Shown here piece after piece: positions 1-5,231 of a stretch of 5,231 nt of DNA. Source of the DNA: an uncultured Thiotrichaceae bacterium (GTDB lineage Bacteria; Pseudomonadota; Gammaproteobacteria; Thiotrichales; Thiotrichaceae); contig CALHAO010000126.1 in NCBI GenBank assembly GCA_937931765.1, positions 1 through 5,231 on the forward strand, in the 5' to 3' direction. The position numbers were made by a program, and so were the translations under genes. The stretch's first letter is position 1. Each line of letters opens with the position of its first letter. A model generated the notes under the pieces. It was given only the letters and a program-made list of their open reading frames with translations. It was not told the DNA's origin and searched no databases.

Positions 1-1
1 T

Positions 2-484
2 CAACAAATCTGTTTTCAGGACGCGGTACAAGGGCAGTTTTGTCAGAATCTGGCTATAGAGTCAGGTGATTTTATTATCCAAAGAGCCGACAAACTCTTT
101 GCTTATCAACTGGCTGTTGTAGTTGATGATCAGTGGCAAGGCATAACCCATGTTGTACGAGGCGCTGATTTGTTGGATAACACGCAGCGGCAAATTCACC
201 TGCAACACTGCCTGAATTACTCCACACCGGAATACACGCACATTCCTCTGGCTAGCTATGCTGATGGCCAGAAACTTAGTAAACATACACACGCCCCCGC
301 AATTACGACCACGGATGCAAGGGAAATGTTGAATAATCTTTGTGAAGCACTAAGCTTTCTGGGACAATCCGCTCCGCCACCGGCAAATTTTGATAGTCTG
401 GACGATTGTTGGGACTGGGCGATTCAGCACTGGAATAGTGACTTGATACCCAAGAAAATGAGCATGCCTTATCTAAAGCAATAG
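2..484 (+). CDS. gluQ: Glutamyl-Q tRNA(Asp) synthetase, C-terminal part (5' end outside the window)
   Basis: The reading frame is open from the window edge to a TAG stop and gives about 160 residues, roughly the C-terminal half of a protein usually near 290-300 residues. This family is a truncated GluRS paralogue (YadB/GluQRS) without an anticodon-binding domain. It activates glutamate and transfers it to queuosine in tRNA(Asp), forming glutamyl-queuosine in the cytoplasm. Visible family signatures are FAYQLAVVVDD at about 98-130, HVVRGADLLDNTQRQ at about 149-190, and DGQKLSK at 263-283, which is the KMSKS-like ATP-binding loop. The protein stops soon after the catalytic core, with no anticodon-binding domain, which separates it from a true GltX. 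It is convergent with ispF, whose stop lies 15 bases downstream. An internal ATG at 170 is not the start, because conserved family sequence continues upstream of it. Confidence 0.93.
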   Translation, partial: QQICFQDAVQGQFCQNLAIESGDFIIQRADKLFAYQLAVVVDDQWQGITHVVRGADLLDNTQRQIHLQHCLNYSTPEYTHIPLASYADGQKLSKHTHAPAITTTDAREMLNNLCEALSFLGQSAPPPANFDSLDDCWDWAIQHWNSDLIPKKMSMPYLKQ

Positions 485-496
485 ACACTCCAACCC

Positions 497-517
497 TTAT
501 TAAGCTTTACTTAATAA
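497..517. terminator. Possible weak bidirectional terminator hairpin between convergent gluQ and ispF
   Basis: TTATTAAG (497-504) and CTTAATAA (510-517) form a perfect 8-base-pair inverted repeat with a 5-base loop. It sits across the ispF stop codon and begins 13 bases after the gluQ stop. The stem has only one GC pair and no clear T-tract follows on either strand, so it is a poor match to an intrinsic terminator. The call rests on its position between two convergent genes. Confidence 0.3.
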
Positions 518-973
518 CACTACGGCGTGTGCTGAAATACCTTCTTTGCGACCTTCAAAACCCAGGTTTTCGCTAGTGGTTGCTTTCACATTGACTTGCC
601 CAATATCACAGCTTAATACACCCGCTATCTGCTCGCGCATTGCCGGAATATGTGGTGCCAGTTTAGGAGCCTGAGCAATCACCGTACAATCCAGATTACC
701 CAGCACATAACCGTGCCCTGCAACCAAGCCATAAACATGCCGTAACAGCTGGCGGCTATCAATATTTTCAAACTCTGCTGAAGTATCCGGAAAATGCTGG
801 CCAATATCGCCCAAAGCTACAGCACCTAATAGCGCATCACAGACTGCATGCAACAACACATCACCATCGGAGTGTGCCTTAAAAGCATGAGTATGCTCGA
901 TTTTCACTCCACCTAGCACGATGTAATCACCCGATGTAAATGCATGCACATCAAAACCATGACCAATACGCAT
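500..973 (-). CDS. ispF: 2-C-methyl-D-erythritol 2,4-cyclodiphosphate synthase
   Basis: IspF is a cytoplasmic homotrimeric, zinc-dependent enzyme of the MEP isoprenoid pathway. It cyclises CDP-ME 2-phosphate to 2-C-methyl-D-erythritol 2,4-cyclodiphosphate and releases CMP. The 157 residues match the family length. The N-terminus RIGHGFDVHAF carries the zinc ligands D8 and H10, and HSDGDVLLHAVCDALLG (34-50) carries the third, H42. DIGQHFPDT (56-64) and the C-terminal KATTSENLGFEGR (130-142) are the conserved substrate and nucleotide-binding segments. All expected residues are present, so the enzyme should be active. The start ATG overlaps the ispD stop in TAATG, and GAGG (981-984) lies 7 bases upstream of the ATG, inside ispD, so translation is probably coupled to ispD. 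It is the last gene of the leftward run. Confidence 0.97.
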   Translation of the reverse strand: MRIGHGFDVHAFTSGDYIVLGGVKIEHTHAFKAHSDGDVLLHAVCDALLGAVALGDIGQHFPDTSAEFENIDSRQLLRHVYGLVAGHGYVLGNLDCTVIAQAPKLAPHIPAMREQIAGVLSCDIGQVNVKATTSENLGFEGRKEGISAHAVVLLSKA

Positions 974-1701
974 TACGCTTCCTCTTCAGACAAATACCGT
1001 TGCAGGAAAAACTCGGCCAAACCTAGGTCAGCCGGGCGGGTTATCTTAATATTACTACTATCACCCTCCAGCAAACGCGGACTTAAGCCCACATATTCCA
1101 GCGCAGATGCCTCATCAGTAATAGTCGCACCTTCGGCCAAACCCTGCTCCAGCGCATTGCGTAACACACCCAAACTTGCCATTTGCGGTGTTAGGGCATG
1201 CCATAAGTGCTCACGGGTTTCAGTATGTAAAATAGAGAATGGCTTTTGTCCAGGCTTGGCGCGTTTCATGGTATCGCGCACCGGCACCGCAAGAATGGCA
1301 CCACTATCAGCATGCTCATCAATGGCCGCTAATAACAAATGCAGGTCGCTCCGGGACAAACAAGGTCGTGCTGCATCATGCACCAGGACGACAGCGTCCT
1401 CAGGCACACCTTTTTCAGCCAAAAAATGCAAACCATTGAGCACAGAATCTGCCCGCTCATTACCACCAATTGCCTGAAAAACAGGGAAGCCTTGTAATTT
1501 CTCAGCCACCACCGGCCAATATTCATCCTCTGCGCCAGTCACCACCACAATGCCATCAATAGCAGAGTTACCGAGGAATACATCAATGGTATGCTCAAGC
1601 ACCGTTTTATCGTGTATTTCCAGATACTGTTTGGGGCAATCAAGCTGCATGCGCCGCCCCACACCAGCAGCGGGTATCACTACCCAAACCGGTCTATTCA
1701 T
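973..1701 (-). CDS. ispD: 2-C-methyl-D-erythritol 4-phosphate cytidylyltransferase
   Basis: IspD transfers CMP from CTP to MEP to give CDP-ME, in the MEP isoprenoid pathway, two steps before IspF. With the start chosen here it has 242 residues, close to the family norm. It shows the nucleotidyltransferase glycine-rich loop IPAAGVGRRMQ (9-19) with R17, K24 in CPKQYL, GGNERADSV (79-87), VLVHDAARP (105-113), R163 in the REHLWHALTPQ segment, TDEASA (195-200) and K219 in SNIKITRPADL. R17, K24, R163 and K219 align by motif with E. coli R20, K27, R157 and K213, the CTP-binding and catalytic residues. An in-frame ATG at 1734 would add 11 residues. The 1701 ATG is preferred because it begins the usual N-terminus and has GGAGG 5 bases upstream. 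The start lies inside ftsB, an 8-base overlap. Confidence 0.96.
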   Translation of the reverse strand: MNRPVWVVIPAAGVGRRMQLDCPKQYLEIHDKTVLEHTIDVFLGNSAIDGIVVVTGAEDEYWPVVAEKLQGFPVFQAIGGNERADSVLNGLHFLAEKGVPEDAVVLVHDAARPCLSRSDLHLLLAAIDEHADSGAILAVPVRDTMKRAKPGQKPFSILHTETREHLWHALTPQMASLGVLRNALEQGLAEGATITDEASALEYVGLSPRLLEGDSSNIKITRPADLGLAEFFLQRYLSEEEA

Positions 1702-2038
1702 CCGACCCTCCGCCTTCGCCTGGTTCAGGCACAACCATCAGCAATCTCTGCTTATCCTCTTGCATAATCACCTGATAAAACGTTTCATTTTTCTTAATCA
1801 TTCCCAACTCGCTACGAGCATGACTTTCAATGGCCTCATCATTTTTACCAAGTTCAGTGACATCAGACTGAAGCTGAGTATTGAGCTGCAACTGCTCTTC
1901 ATTTGAGTTTTTTTGTTGTGCAATCTGATCTTCCAACTCCCAGATTTCAGGGAAACTGCCTACGCCCGTCCATAAACGAATAAATAACAGGAGCGATAGC
2001 AAGCCCAATAAAGCGAGTAATATTTGTGTGACTTTCAT
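1694..2038 (-). CDS. ftsB: Cell division protein FtsB
   Basis: FtsB is a bitopic inner-membrane protein that, with FtsQ and FtsL, regulates septal peptidoglycan synthesis. The 114 residues start with one membrane segment (about 5-21), followed by a predicted periplasmic coiled coil (about 31-63) rich in Q, E and L. The FtsB/DivIC signature AIESHARSELGMIK (69-82) comes next, then ETFYQVI. The C-terminus ends in an unusual PEPGEGGGSDE tail, and the ispD ribosome binding site lies within that tail's codons. The ATG at 2038 begins directly before the membrane segment and is the natural start, although no good Shine-Dalgarno motif precedes it. In many gammaproteobacteria eno lies just upstream; here the upstream neighbour is the small VWA-like gene, 66 bases away. 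The following genes are ispD (overlapping) and ispF. Confidence 0.95.
   Translation of the reverse strand: MKVTQILLALLGLLSLLLFIRLWTGVGSFPEIWELEDQIAQQKNSNEEQLQLNTQLQSDVTELGKNDEAIESHARSELGMIKKNETFYQVIMQEDKQRLLMVVPEPGEGGGSDE
1702..1714 (-). promoter_or_regulatory. Ribosome binding site that fixes the ispD start
   Basis: On the minus strand GGAGG (1711-1707) stands 5 bases before the ATG at 1701. It lies within the last ftsB codons, which encode a glycine-rich tail. This favours the 1701 start over the upstream in-frame ATG at 1734 and suggests that ispD is translated after ftsB from the same message. Confidence 0.7.
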
Positions 2039-2084
2039 AGAATGATCAAAATTTAATGGGGAAAGTAAGCATTTAGGAGTCTAA

Positions 2085-2093
2085 ATGATAGCA
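2085..2093 (-). promoter_or_regulatory. Candidate extended -10 promoter element before ftsB
   Basis: In the 66-base gap upstream of ftsB the minus strand reads TGCTATCAT, an extended -10 pattern (TGn followed by TATCAT, 5 of 6 matches to TATAAT), about 47 bases before the ftsB ATG. No good -35 hexamer sits at 16-18 bases, although extended -10 promoters can do without one. The gap is larger than those between the other genes in the run, so ftsB-ispD-ispF may have its own promoter. The call is weak because the site is short and AT-rich. Confidence 0.3.
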
Positions 2094-2104
2094 GCATCTA
2101 GATA

Positions 2105-2494
2105 CTAAAACACAATGACTTTCCAACCATCAGGCTTTATTACACCATCCGACAACAAAATTTTCTCATCAGCTTCGATATCCTGATACTGATTAAAGCT
2201 GCCCTCAGTAATTCGGCCAAATGCAGTACGGAAAATAACCGAGCGTGATTTTAGCTCATCAAGCTTGCCCAACATCGCTTTATCTGTACCCACTCGAATG
2301 GCCTGATAGCGTGACTTGTCCGAATAATTTTCAATCCACTGCTCAATCTCAGTAAATTTAGGTTTCATCGAATAAGAGGTATCAACCACCAGGAGCACCT
2401 CTTTGGGGTTCTGACCAAGATACAGGTGTGCAGCAACCCAGCCAGCCAGGTGGATAACCAGAAATACTGCGAATACCTTGATCATTTTCATCAT
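2105..2494 (-). CDS. Small membrane-anchored VWA-like protein
   Basis: I do not recognise a named family. The 129 residues begin with a short basic N-terminus and one hydrophobic segment (about 7-23), which may be a signal anchor or an uncleaved membrane helix placing the rest in the periplasm. EVLLVVDTSYSM (32-43) then resembles the first strand and MIDAS motif DxSxS of a von Willebrand factor A domain (D38, S40, S42). KILLSDG (111-117) resembles the late MIDAS Asp motif (D116). The spacing between these motifs is 78 residues, against 101 in the neighbouring VWA lipoprotein, and the chain ends after one more strand, KVIVF, so the fold would be minimal. The MIDAS Thr is not obvious; T90 and T96 are candidates. 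The start overlaps the upstream stop in TAATG, and GGAG (2500-2503) lies 5 bases before the ATG, so translation is probably coupled to the lipoprotein gene. Function unknown. Confidence 0.85.
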   Translation of the reverse strand: MMKMIKVFAVFLVIHLAGWVAAHLYLGQNPKEVLLVVDTSYSMKPKFTEIEQWIENYSDKSRYQAIRVGTDKAMLGKLDELKSRSVIFRTAFGRITEGSFNQYQDIEADEKILLSDGVIKPDGWKVIVF

Positions 2495-4215
2495 TACATC
2501 TCCGAATTCAGCAGATTACCAATGCGATAGGAAGCTGACCCGGCACTAGATTCAATATATGCACCTTCGGCAAGCGCTGCTAGTGCCCTGAGGTGTTCTG
2601 ATTTCAACTCATAAGCAATGGAATGTACCGGAATACCGGAAAATTCCAGTGACTTCGACACCTCATCAAAGCCAAACCCACGGTTGGTTTCACCGTCAGA
2701 CAACAGAAAAATAACCTTTTTATGATCGGGATGCTCCCGCCCATACTCGACCAGCATATTAGCCGCCACCAACACAGCATCATTGGTTGCCGTCTTGCCG
2801 CCAGTCGCTAATCGACCTACTGCGCCGCTAAATAAAGCTTTTTGCTGCACATCAAACGGACGGACAAACAGATCGACATTTACCCTTTCGCTATAACTCA
2901 CCAGACCGATGGCATTGCCGGAGCTAATCAGATCCGCCGATTCAATCAGCGCTTTTTTCAGGTTTTTAATCCTCACGCCTTCCATTGAACCCGATACATC
3001 CGCCACAAATACTGCCGCTACAGGTCTGCCACCTGATTTCTTTTGTTTCCAAAGTTTCTGCGCCTGAGCAATCAAAGAGCCATCTTTTAATTGATAAGCA
3101 TTTTTATAGTCATTAGTCGCATCACCGCTACGACCAAACCCGAACTTTTCTGCCGTACGCTGTTGCGATTTTACGAACTCAGCAAACAGTACCAACACTT
3201 CGCGCTCAGCCGGATCAGCCTCTGGTGTTGCATACAGCGGACTATCATGACGCACGCCAAACGGAATAAACTGATAATCATTCATTCCTGTGACATTCAC
3301 CCAGGACTGGTATTCCATCACCAAGGCATCCAGCACACCACTACCCATCGCTGCATCACGCATCTGGATGGTGTTTTGCGCTACAAATGGCACACCAGCC
3401 TGAAATGCTTCAAAGGCACTCGCCACATCCGGCGATAACATTTGTGACTCATCGCCCTGTGCAAACGCATTTAACACGGTCAATAAGAAATTCAGACCCG
3501 TACTTGATTGATATGGGTTGGTATAACCCATGGCAAACTGGCTACTGCTCACATTAGTCAGTAACTTTGAAATATCCAACTTGCCATCAGTAGTAATCTG
3601 ATCCAGCTTGGCTTTTTTAACAATAATGCCGGTTGTATTCGGTGCCGTCACCTCCGCAATGGTATCCATTCTGACACCGTTCGCATTCAGCATATCACCC
3701 CAAAGTGTATTACTCGGCGAATAAGCATCCGGCGTATAACGCCCAGCCAGCATGAATTGCGCCCCCAGACCGGAAGCAATCTTACGAATCGATACCTTGG
3801 CCTGCTTACCATTATCAATGGTCATACGCTTTTGATTAAACAGCTCAGCCATTTCAAGATAAAAACCGTCTCTGTCCTGCCCGGCTTTTTCTGAGGAGGT
3901 GAAGATTTCAACAGCCTCAGTACGCGCATCATCACGTGCATTCAGTGAGATAGGGTATTCTGCCAGATCCGGCAGCATGGACAGCAAATTGGTCTTGGTT
4001 AACTTAATATTCGCTCGCACCTGATTTTCTTGAAAAGTGGGCTGAACGTCATTTTCGACTAATTTTTTGATATTGGCTTCGGCACTTTCCTGACTATCTA
4101 TGGTAGCGCCACAGCCGGACAAGCCTGCCATCAAGACAAAAGCAGCGCCAAGAACGGATAATCCGGCCAATTTTTTATTTGAGTATCTGTCGCGTATAAA
4201 CATATTATTAAGCAT
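2494..4215 (-). CDS. Lipoprotein with solute-binding-like region and C-terminal VWA domain
   Basis: This 573-residue protein carries a lipoprotein signal: basic N-region ending in K14 K15, a hydrophobic core (16-31), and lipobox LSGC with C35 as the lipidated residue. Gly at +2 gives no inner-membrane retention signal, so outer-membrane sorting is possible. Residues from about 145 to 365 resemble a type II periplasmic solute-binding fold of the kind fused to VWA domains: FAMGYTNPYQSSTG (227-240), and the DSPLYA and EKFGFG segments. No transport partner is seen. A VWA domain follows (about 398-570) with a complete MIDAS: DVSGSM (D406, S408, S410), Thr in GGKT (T475) and FLLSDGE (D507). It probably binds a divalent metal and a protein ligand. 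The 4215 start has GAGG (4223-4226) 7 bases upstream; the alternative ATG at 4203 has none. It lies between the two-TM coiled-coil gene (27-base gap) and the small VWA gene (1-base overlap). The ligand and process are unknown. Confidence 0.88.
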   Translation of the reverse strand: MLNNMFIRDRYSNKKLAGLSVLGAAFVLMAGLSGCGATIDSQESAEANIKKLVENDVQPTFQENQVRANIKLTKTNLLSMLPDLAEYPISLNARDDARTEAVEIFTSSEKAGQDRDGFYLEMAELFNQKRMTIDNGKQAKVSIRKIASGLGAQFMLAGRYTPDAYSPSNTLWGDMLNANGVRMDTIAEVTAPNTTGIIVKKAKLDQITTDGKLDISKLLTNVSSSQFAMGYTNPYQSSTGLNFLLTVLNAFAQGDESQMLSPDVASAFEAFQAGVPFVAQNTIQMRDAAMGSGVLDALVMEYQSWVNVTGMNDYQFIPFGVRHDSPLYATPEADPAEREVLVLFAEFVKSQQRTAEKFGFGRSGDATNDYKNAYQLKDGSLIAQAQKLWKQKKSGGRPVAAVFVADVSGSMEGVRIKNLKKALIESADLISSGNAIGLVSYSERVNVDLFVRPFDVQQKALFSGAVGRLATGGKTATNDAVLVAANMLVEYGREHPDHKKVIFLLSDGETNRGFGFDEVSKSLEFSGIPVHSIAYELKSEHLRALAALAEGAYIESSAGSASYRIGNLLNSEM

Positions 4216-4222
4216 AGCTAAG

Positions 4223-4226
4223 CCTC
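4223..4226 (-). promoter_or_regulatory. Ribosome binding site that fixes the VWA lipoprotein start
   Basis: GAGG on the minus strand lies 7 bases before the ATG at 4215, in the 27-base gap after the upstream gene. The next in-frame ATG, at 4203, is preceded by AT-rich sequence without such a motif, so the longer N-terminus is the likely one. Confidence 0.6.
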
Positions 4227-4242
4227 ACATCCTTAACTGTTG

Positions 4243-4956
4243 TTATTTTCCTGAGCCGCTGGCGACTTGTGCTAACGCCAATAGACGCGCGAAAGTATCA
4301 GTACGGTCGAACTGGCTGAACGAGCGGATATTGGCTACTTCAACTGCAGTTTCCGTTAACGCATCAAATAATTGGTTATTTTCTTCACGCAGCTCACTAA
4401 GGCGCTTTTCCTGCTCATCATAAAGGCCAGTTTGTTTGTCTAGTCTATCCTGCTGGCGGGTATTGCTAACCATTGACGGATCACGCTGATTGCGTGAAAT
4501 GCCGGACATACTGTGACCGATGGCCACCATATCAGCAAGATTCTGTACGGCGTGTTTCTGTACGGTGCGGGCTGCTCCAAGATAAGTCAGCGGGCTGTTT
4601 TTCTTACCAAAAAAACGGGTTTCAACGACAGCATGGTAATCATCAATAATCCCGGCCAATACACTAGCCTGCCGCGAACCTTCCGCCAGGTTCAGCGCTT
4701 CAAGCTCTGATTTCAGTTGAGTAATGCGCTGTGTTAGCTCTGCATGTTCTCGTGTCTCACGCTCACGTAACCACAACATATCATCCGCTAGCGAAAAACC
4801 AGCAAAACGATACACCAAAGGCACAGAGAACACCGCTAAAACACTCAACAGAGTATATAAGCCGGTCAAGATCAAATCGCCTTGGAACCACCAGTAGAAG
4901 ATGGCGATGAAAATCAGGGAAATAACCAGCGCAATCAATGAATAACGTTTTATCAT
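4243..4956 (-). CDS. Two-TM coiled-coil protein of unknown function
   Basis: I do not recognise the family of this 237-residue protein. It has two hydrophobic segments (about 6-23 and 28-49) joined by a very short turn, so both ends should be on the same side of the inner membrane. K3, R4 at the start and R50, R64, R66 after the second segment predict a cytoplasmic side. A charged helical region (about 62-90) follows, then a central stretch (about 100-150) with DDYHAVVETRFFGKK and LTYLGAAR, a second likely coiled coil rich in E, Q and R (167-200), and a C-terminal helix. It has no Walker, protease or nuclease motif. It is the first gene of the leftward VWA module, 27 bases before the lipoprotein gene and so probably co-transcribed. 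No strong ribosome binding site precedes its ATG. It may be a scaffold or signalling partner of the VWA proteins; this is inferred from context only. Confidence 0.8.
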   Translation of the reverse strand: MIKRYSLIALVISLIFIAIFYWWFQGDLILTGLYTLLSVLAVFSVPLVYRFAGFSLADDMLWLRERETREHAELTQRITQLKSELEALNLAEGSRQASVLAGIIDDYHAVVETRFFGKKNSPLTYLGAARTVQKHAVQNLADMVAIGHSMSGISRNQRDPSMVSNTRQQDRLDKQTGLYDEQEKRLSELREENNQLFDALTETAVEVANIRSFSQFDRTDTFARLLALAQVASGSGK

Positions 4957-5000
4957 AAGCTAAAGTGTCTCACGTTCGTTCAGCACTGTCATCTAAACCG

Positions 5001-5029
5001 GATATATGTGTAGGGGCATTACAAGTCAG
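5001..5029 (-). promoter_or_regulatory. Candidate sigma-70 promoter for the VWA module
   Basis: On the minus strand CTGACT (5024-5029, 4 of 6 to TTGACA) and TATATC (5001-5006, 4 of 6 to TATAAT) are separated by exactly 17 bases. Transcription would begin near 4994, giving a leader of about 38 bases before the ATG at 4956. The -35 box lies inside the inverted repeat 5022-5047, which could then act as an operator. The match is modest and read by eye. Confidence 0.3.
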
Positions 5030-5047
5030 CCTGATATAGCTGACTTG
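5022..5047. repeat. Perfect inverted repeat, 9-base arms
   Basis: CAAGTCAGC (5022-5030) and GCTGACTTG (5039-5047) are exact reverse complements around an 8-base AT-rich centre. No T-tract follows on either strand, so it does not look like an intrinsic terminator. It overlaps the -35 box of the candidate promoter for the VWA module, which fits a regulator-binding site, but it could equally act as an RNA hairpin in a lysS read-through transcript. Confidence 0.75.
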
Positions 5048-5054
5048 CTACTAC

Positions 5055-5077
5055 TGTGAAAGTCGCAGACTTTCACA
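5055..5077. repeat. Perfect inverted repeat, 10-base arms and 3-base loop
   Basis: TGTGAAAGTC (5055-5064) and GACTTTCACA (5068-5077) are exact reverse complements separated by GCA. This is a strong hairpin in RNA or a compact palindrome in DNA. It lies 7 bases from the other perfect repeat, between lysS and the VWA module. No T-tract follows in the minus-strand direction, so a terminator role for lysS is not supported. The TGTGA and TCACA ends are 13 bases apart, which does not fit a CRP site. Confidence 0.75.
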
Positions 5078-5150
5078 CTTGCGGGTTATAATGTAATCAC
5101 TACATGCCCATTACTTTAGTTGAATATGAGCACGTTGTGTAGATTAATAA

Positions 5151-5231
5151 TCACTCAGGCCGCATATGCGGAAACAAAATTACATCCTTGATCGAAGGTG
5201 CATCCGTAAACAACATCACCAAGCGATCAAT
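5151..5231 (-). CDS. lysS: Lysyl-tRNA synthetase class II, C-terminal end (rest outside the window)
   Basis: The last 26 codons and a TGA stop are present at the right edge. The peptide contains IDRLVMLFT followed by IKDVILFPHMRPE, the very conserved C-terminus of bacterial class II LysRS, which charges tRNA(Lys) in the cytoplasm. IDRLVML is motif 3 of class II synthetases, with the catalytic Arg that contacts ATP. The ending MRPE and stop agree with the usual protein end, so the gene appears intact here. It runs in the same direction as the VWA module and ends 194 bases before that module's first ATG, with no clear terminator between them. Confidence 0.93.
   Translation of the reverse strand: MDRLVMLFTDAPSIKDVILFPHMRPE

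Noticed and set aside
944..1477. Plus-strand open frame of 177 codons
   Set aside because: It lies opposite ispD and ispF, which have clear family motifs, and its translation resembles no protein I know.
1702..1734. Longer ispD N-terminus from the ATG at 1734
   Set aside because: It adds 11 residues without family similarity, and a strong ribosome binding site precedes the ATG at 1701.
2080..2102. Hairpin after the small VWA gene as a terminator
   Set aside because: The 8-base stem needs a GU pair, is AT-rich, and is not followed by a T-tract on the minus strand.
3091..3438. Plus-strand open frame of 115 codons
   Set aside because: It is antisense to the VWA lipoprotein gene, whose signal peptide, solute-binding-like motifs and MIDAS motifs show that the minus strand is the coding one.
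5055..5077. CRP-like site from TGTGA and TCACA half-sites
   Set aside because: The half-sites are separated by 13 bases, not the 6 that CRP binding needs.
5087..5092. Exact TATAAT on the plus strand
   Set aside because: No acceptable -35 lies 16-18 bases upstream, and it would drive transcription antisense into lysS with no gene on that strand.
5160..5171. Perfect 12-base palindrome CCGCATATGCGG
   Set aside because: It lies inside the lysS coding end and encodes the conserved FPHMRP stretch, so coding constraint explains it.

Overview
The window looks like chromosomal DNA from a gammaproteobacterium of moderate GC content. The evidence is the FtsB-IspD-IspF gene string with separate IspD and IspF proteins, a stand-alone GluQRS, and a bacterial class II LysS. 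I could not narrow the lineage from sequence alone.

Layout from left to right. The C-terminal half of gluQRS runs rightwards and ends at 484. Everything else is on the minus strand. Read in the direction of transcription (right to left), these are: the last 26 codons of lysS (5151-5231); a 194-base intergenic stretch with two perfect inverted repeats; a gene for a two-TM coiled-coil protein I do not recognise (4243-4956); a lipoprotein joining a solute-binding-like region to a VWA domain (2494-4215); a very small membrane-anchored VWA-like protein (2105-2494); then ftsB (1694-2038), ispD (973-1701) and ispF (500-973).

There are two functional blocks. The housekeeping block makes FtsB, part of the divisome FtsQLB complex, and two MEP-pathway enzymes that help supply the isoprenoid precursors needed for undecaprenyl phosphate. 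These genes are tightly coupled: ftsB and ispD overlap by 8 bases, and ispD and ispF overlap in TAATG. The second block, between lysS and ftsB, is a three-gene envelope module. Its two VWA genes also overlap in TAATG, and its first gene lies 27 bases upstream of them. The module occupies the place where many gammaproteobacteria carry eno, upstream of ftsB. Its function cannot be read from the sequence. The parts suggest a cytoplasmic-facing membrane protein working with two VWA proteins outside the inner membrane.

The most notable items are the three-gene VWA module, its 129-residue minimal VWA protein, and the paired hairpins between lysS and the module. One of these hairpins overlaps the -35 box of a candidate promoter.
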